Source: Planctomycetes bacterium RIFOXYC2_FULL_41_27 (GTDB taxonomy: Bacteria; Planctomycetota; Brocadiia; Brocadiales; Brocadiaceae). From it: a DNA stretch of 7,633 nucleotides. A model generated the notes under the pieces. It was given only the letters and a program-made list of their open reading frames with translations. It did not search any database and was not told the origin of the DNA. This document shows, in pieces, positions 6,959 through 7,633 of this stretch (positions within the stretch are counted from its first letter, which is position 1; every line of letters starts with the position of its first letter). The stretch covers positions 1-7,633 of the forward strand of contig MHZD01000133.1 of NCBI GenBank assembly GCA_001828645.1, read 5' to 3'. A program made the position numbers and the translations under genes.

Positions 6959-7082
6959 CAGTAAAACTCGTCCATAAGTCTCTGGTTACATATAAATTTT
7001 AATCATATTTTCGTCATTGTATGCTTTTTATGTTTATTTTTTTTACAAAGTTTGTTCTGTTAAAGGAAATGGGGTATAAAAA
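6959..7082 (+). other. 124-nt AT-rich gap between ftsW and murG
   Basis: This is the longest gap inside the cluster without coding evidence. It is very AT-rich, with T runs around 7025-7044. I see no hairpin, no convincing -35/-10 pair with a start point ahead of murG, and no RNA motif. An AT-rich leader of this kind could hold a weak promoter, but the sequence does not show one clearly. GGGG at 7071-7074, 8 nt before ATG 7083, and AAAGGA at 7062-7067 are the candidate ribosome-binding bases for murG. Confidence 0.4.
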
Positions 7083-7633
7083 ATGAAAGTTGCTTTTGCA
7101 GGAGGCGGTACCGCTGGGCATTTGATGGTGGGATTGAGTACAGCCGAAGAGATCCGTTCCAGGTTTAACGGGGCAGAAATCATCTTTTTTGGCACAGACA
7201 AAGAATTTGAAAAACGATGTGTAGAACAGCGCGGCTTCAGGTTTCGACGGATGCATGCTAAAAAGTGGGAAAAATCGTTCAAGCATTTATTCACGTTTAT
7301 CATTGCAACATGTATCGGCATTATTGAATCGCTCATTGCGCTTCGCAAATTCAACCCAGACATTGTGGTTGGACTGGGTGGATATGCCTCTTTTGCCCCA
7401 ATTATCGCTGCAAAATTACTCAGCATACCAGCTGTATTACTGGAACAAAATGTAATTCCTGGGAAGGCAAACCGGTTCCTGGCTAAATGGGTCGATGAGG
7501 TATATTGTCATTGGCGAGGATCTCTCAAGTGGTTCAACAAGGCGAAAGTTGTACGGGTAACAGGAACACCCATACGCAAGGATATCGTATCTAGCCAAAG
7601 ATGCCGTTCTGCCGAAAAATTCGGATTAAGTTC
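7083..7633 (+). CDS. murG: UDP-GlcNAc:lipid I N-acetylglucosaminyltransferase (lipid II synthase), 5' part
   Basis: The first 183 codons are present and the frame runs open off the window edge, so about half of a typical 360-residue MurG is seen. It is a GT-B glycosyltransferase peripheral to the inner membrane that adds GlcNAc to lipid I. The start MKVAFAGGGTAGH gives the first glycine-rich loop (GGGTAGH at 7-13, with His13 as the conserved His). Then come NPDIVVGLGGYASFAP at 91-106, the second glycine loop; LLEQNVIPGKANR at 119-131; and VTGTPIR at 159-165. Three positions depart from the common forms: GTAGH for GTGGH, LLEQN for xHEQN, and GTPIR for GNPVR. All still fit the N-terminal acceptor-binding domain. 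The C-terminal UDP-GlcNAc-binding domain is outside the window. Confidence 0.94.
   Translation, partial: MKVAFAGGGTAGHLMVGLSTAEEIRSRFNGAEIIFFGTDKEFEKRCVEQRGFRFRRMHAKKWEKSFKHLFTFIIATCIGIIESLIALRKFNPDIVVGLGGYASFAPIIAAKLLSIPAVLLEQNVIPGKANRFLAKWVDEVYCHWRGSLKWFNKAKVVRVTGTPIRKDIVSSQRCRSAEKFGLS

Noticed and set aside
6424..6975. Long minus-strand open frame of 183 codons opposite ftsW
   Set aside because: It lies antisense to the conserved FtsW motifs, its translation is Pro/Asn/Ile-rich and low in complexity, and it has no family resemblance. It is a shadow of ftsW.
6949..7002. 17-codon ORF starting in the last codons of ftsW
   Set aside because: It has no ribosome-binding site and no recognisable sequence, and it is within the range of chance ORFs.
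7052..7080. TTGTTC and TATAAA spaced by 17 nt ahead of murG
   Set aside because: The spacing is ideal, but transcription would begin at about 7087, after the murG ATG at 7083, so it could not serve murG from that start.
7255..7455. Plus-strand 66-codon frame inside murG
   Set aside because: It is out of frame with the clear MurG translation, which carries GLGGY, EQN and GTPIR across the same bases.

Overview
The window is a stretch of a bacterial division and cell-wall (dcw) cluster. Every gene lies on the + strand and the order is: 3' part of ftsI/pbpB (class B transpeptidase), an unrecognised small gene, murE, murF, a decayed two-component signalling remnant, mraY, ftsW, and the 5' part of murG. 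Gaps are short (5-20 nt at murE, murF and ftsW), which suggests one transcription unit. The larger non-coding stretches are 1003-1122, 4302-4342 and 6959-7082. No stretch over 300 bases lacks a gene or gene remnant, and I see no tRNA, rRNA, CRISPR array or intact mobile element.

The organism is Gram-negative-like. The MurE carries the DNPR signature of meso-diaminopimelate-adding enzymes, and the sequence is AT-rich (roughly 60% A+T by eye). Several family details look planctomycete-like to me: the MraY loop before TPTMGG, the TKGIPLPF motif in FtsW, and LLEQN plus GTPIR in MurG. An anammox planctomycete (Kuenenia/Brocadia type) is my best guess. This rests on remembered family patterns, not on a search.

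The genes form one pathway. MurE and MurF finish the cytoplasmic UDP-MurNAc-pentapeptide. MraY loads phospho-MurNAc-pentapeptide onto undecaprenyl phosphate, giving lipid I, and MurG adds GlcNAc, giving lipid II. FtsW polymerises lipid II and FtsI crosslinks the glycan at the septum.

The most unusual parts are these. (1) A palindrome-bounded pseudogene lies between murF and mraY and looks like a histidine-kinase H-box joined in frame to a headless receiver domain; the ribosome-binding region of mraY sits in its last codons. (2) murD is missing from its usual place between mraY and ftsW. (3) A small coiled-coil-like gene sits between ftsI and murE, behind a near-perfect Shine-Dalgarno sequence that serves no clear gene. 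(4) mraY and ftsW appear to use TTG starts in succession. I did not find a convincing wholly new system; the remainder is an ordinary, well-conserved dcw cluster.
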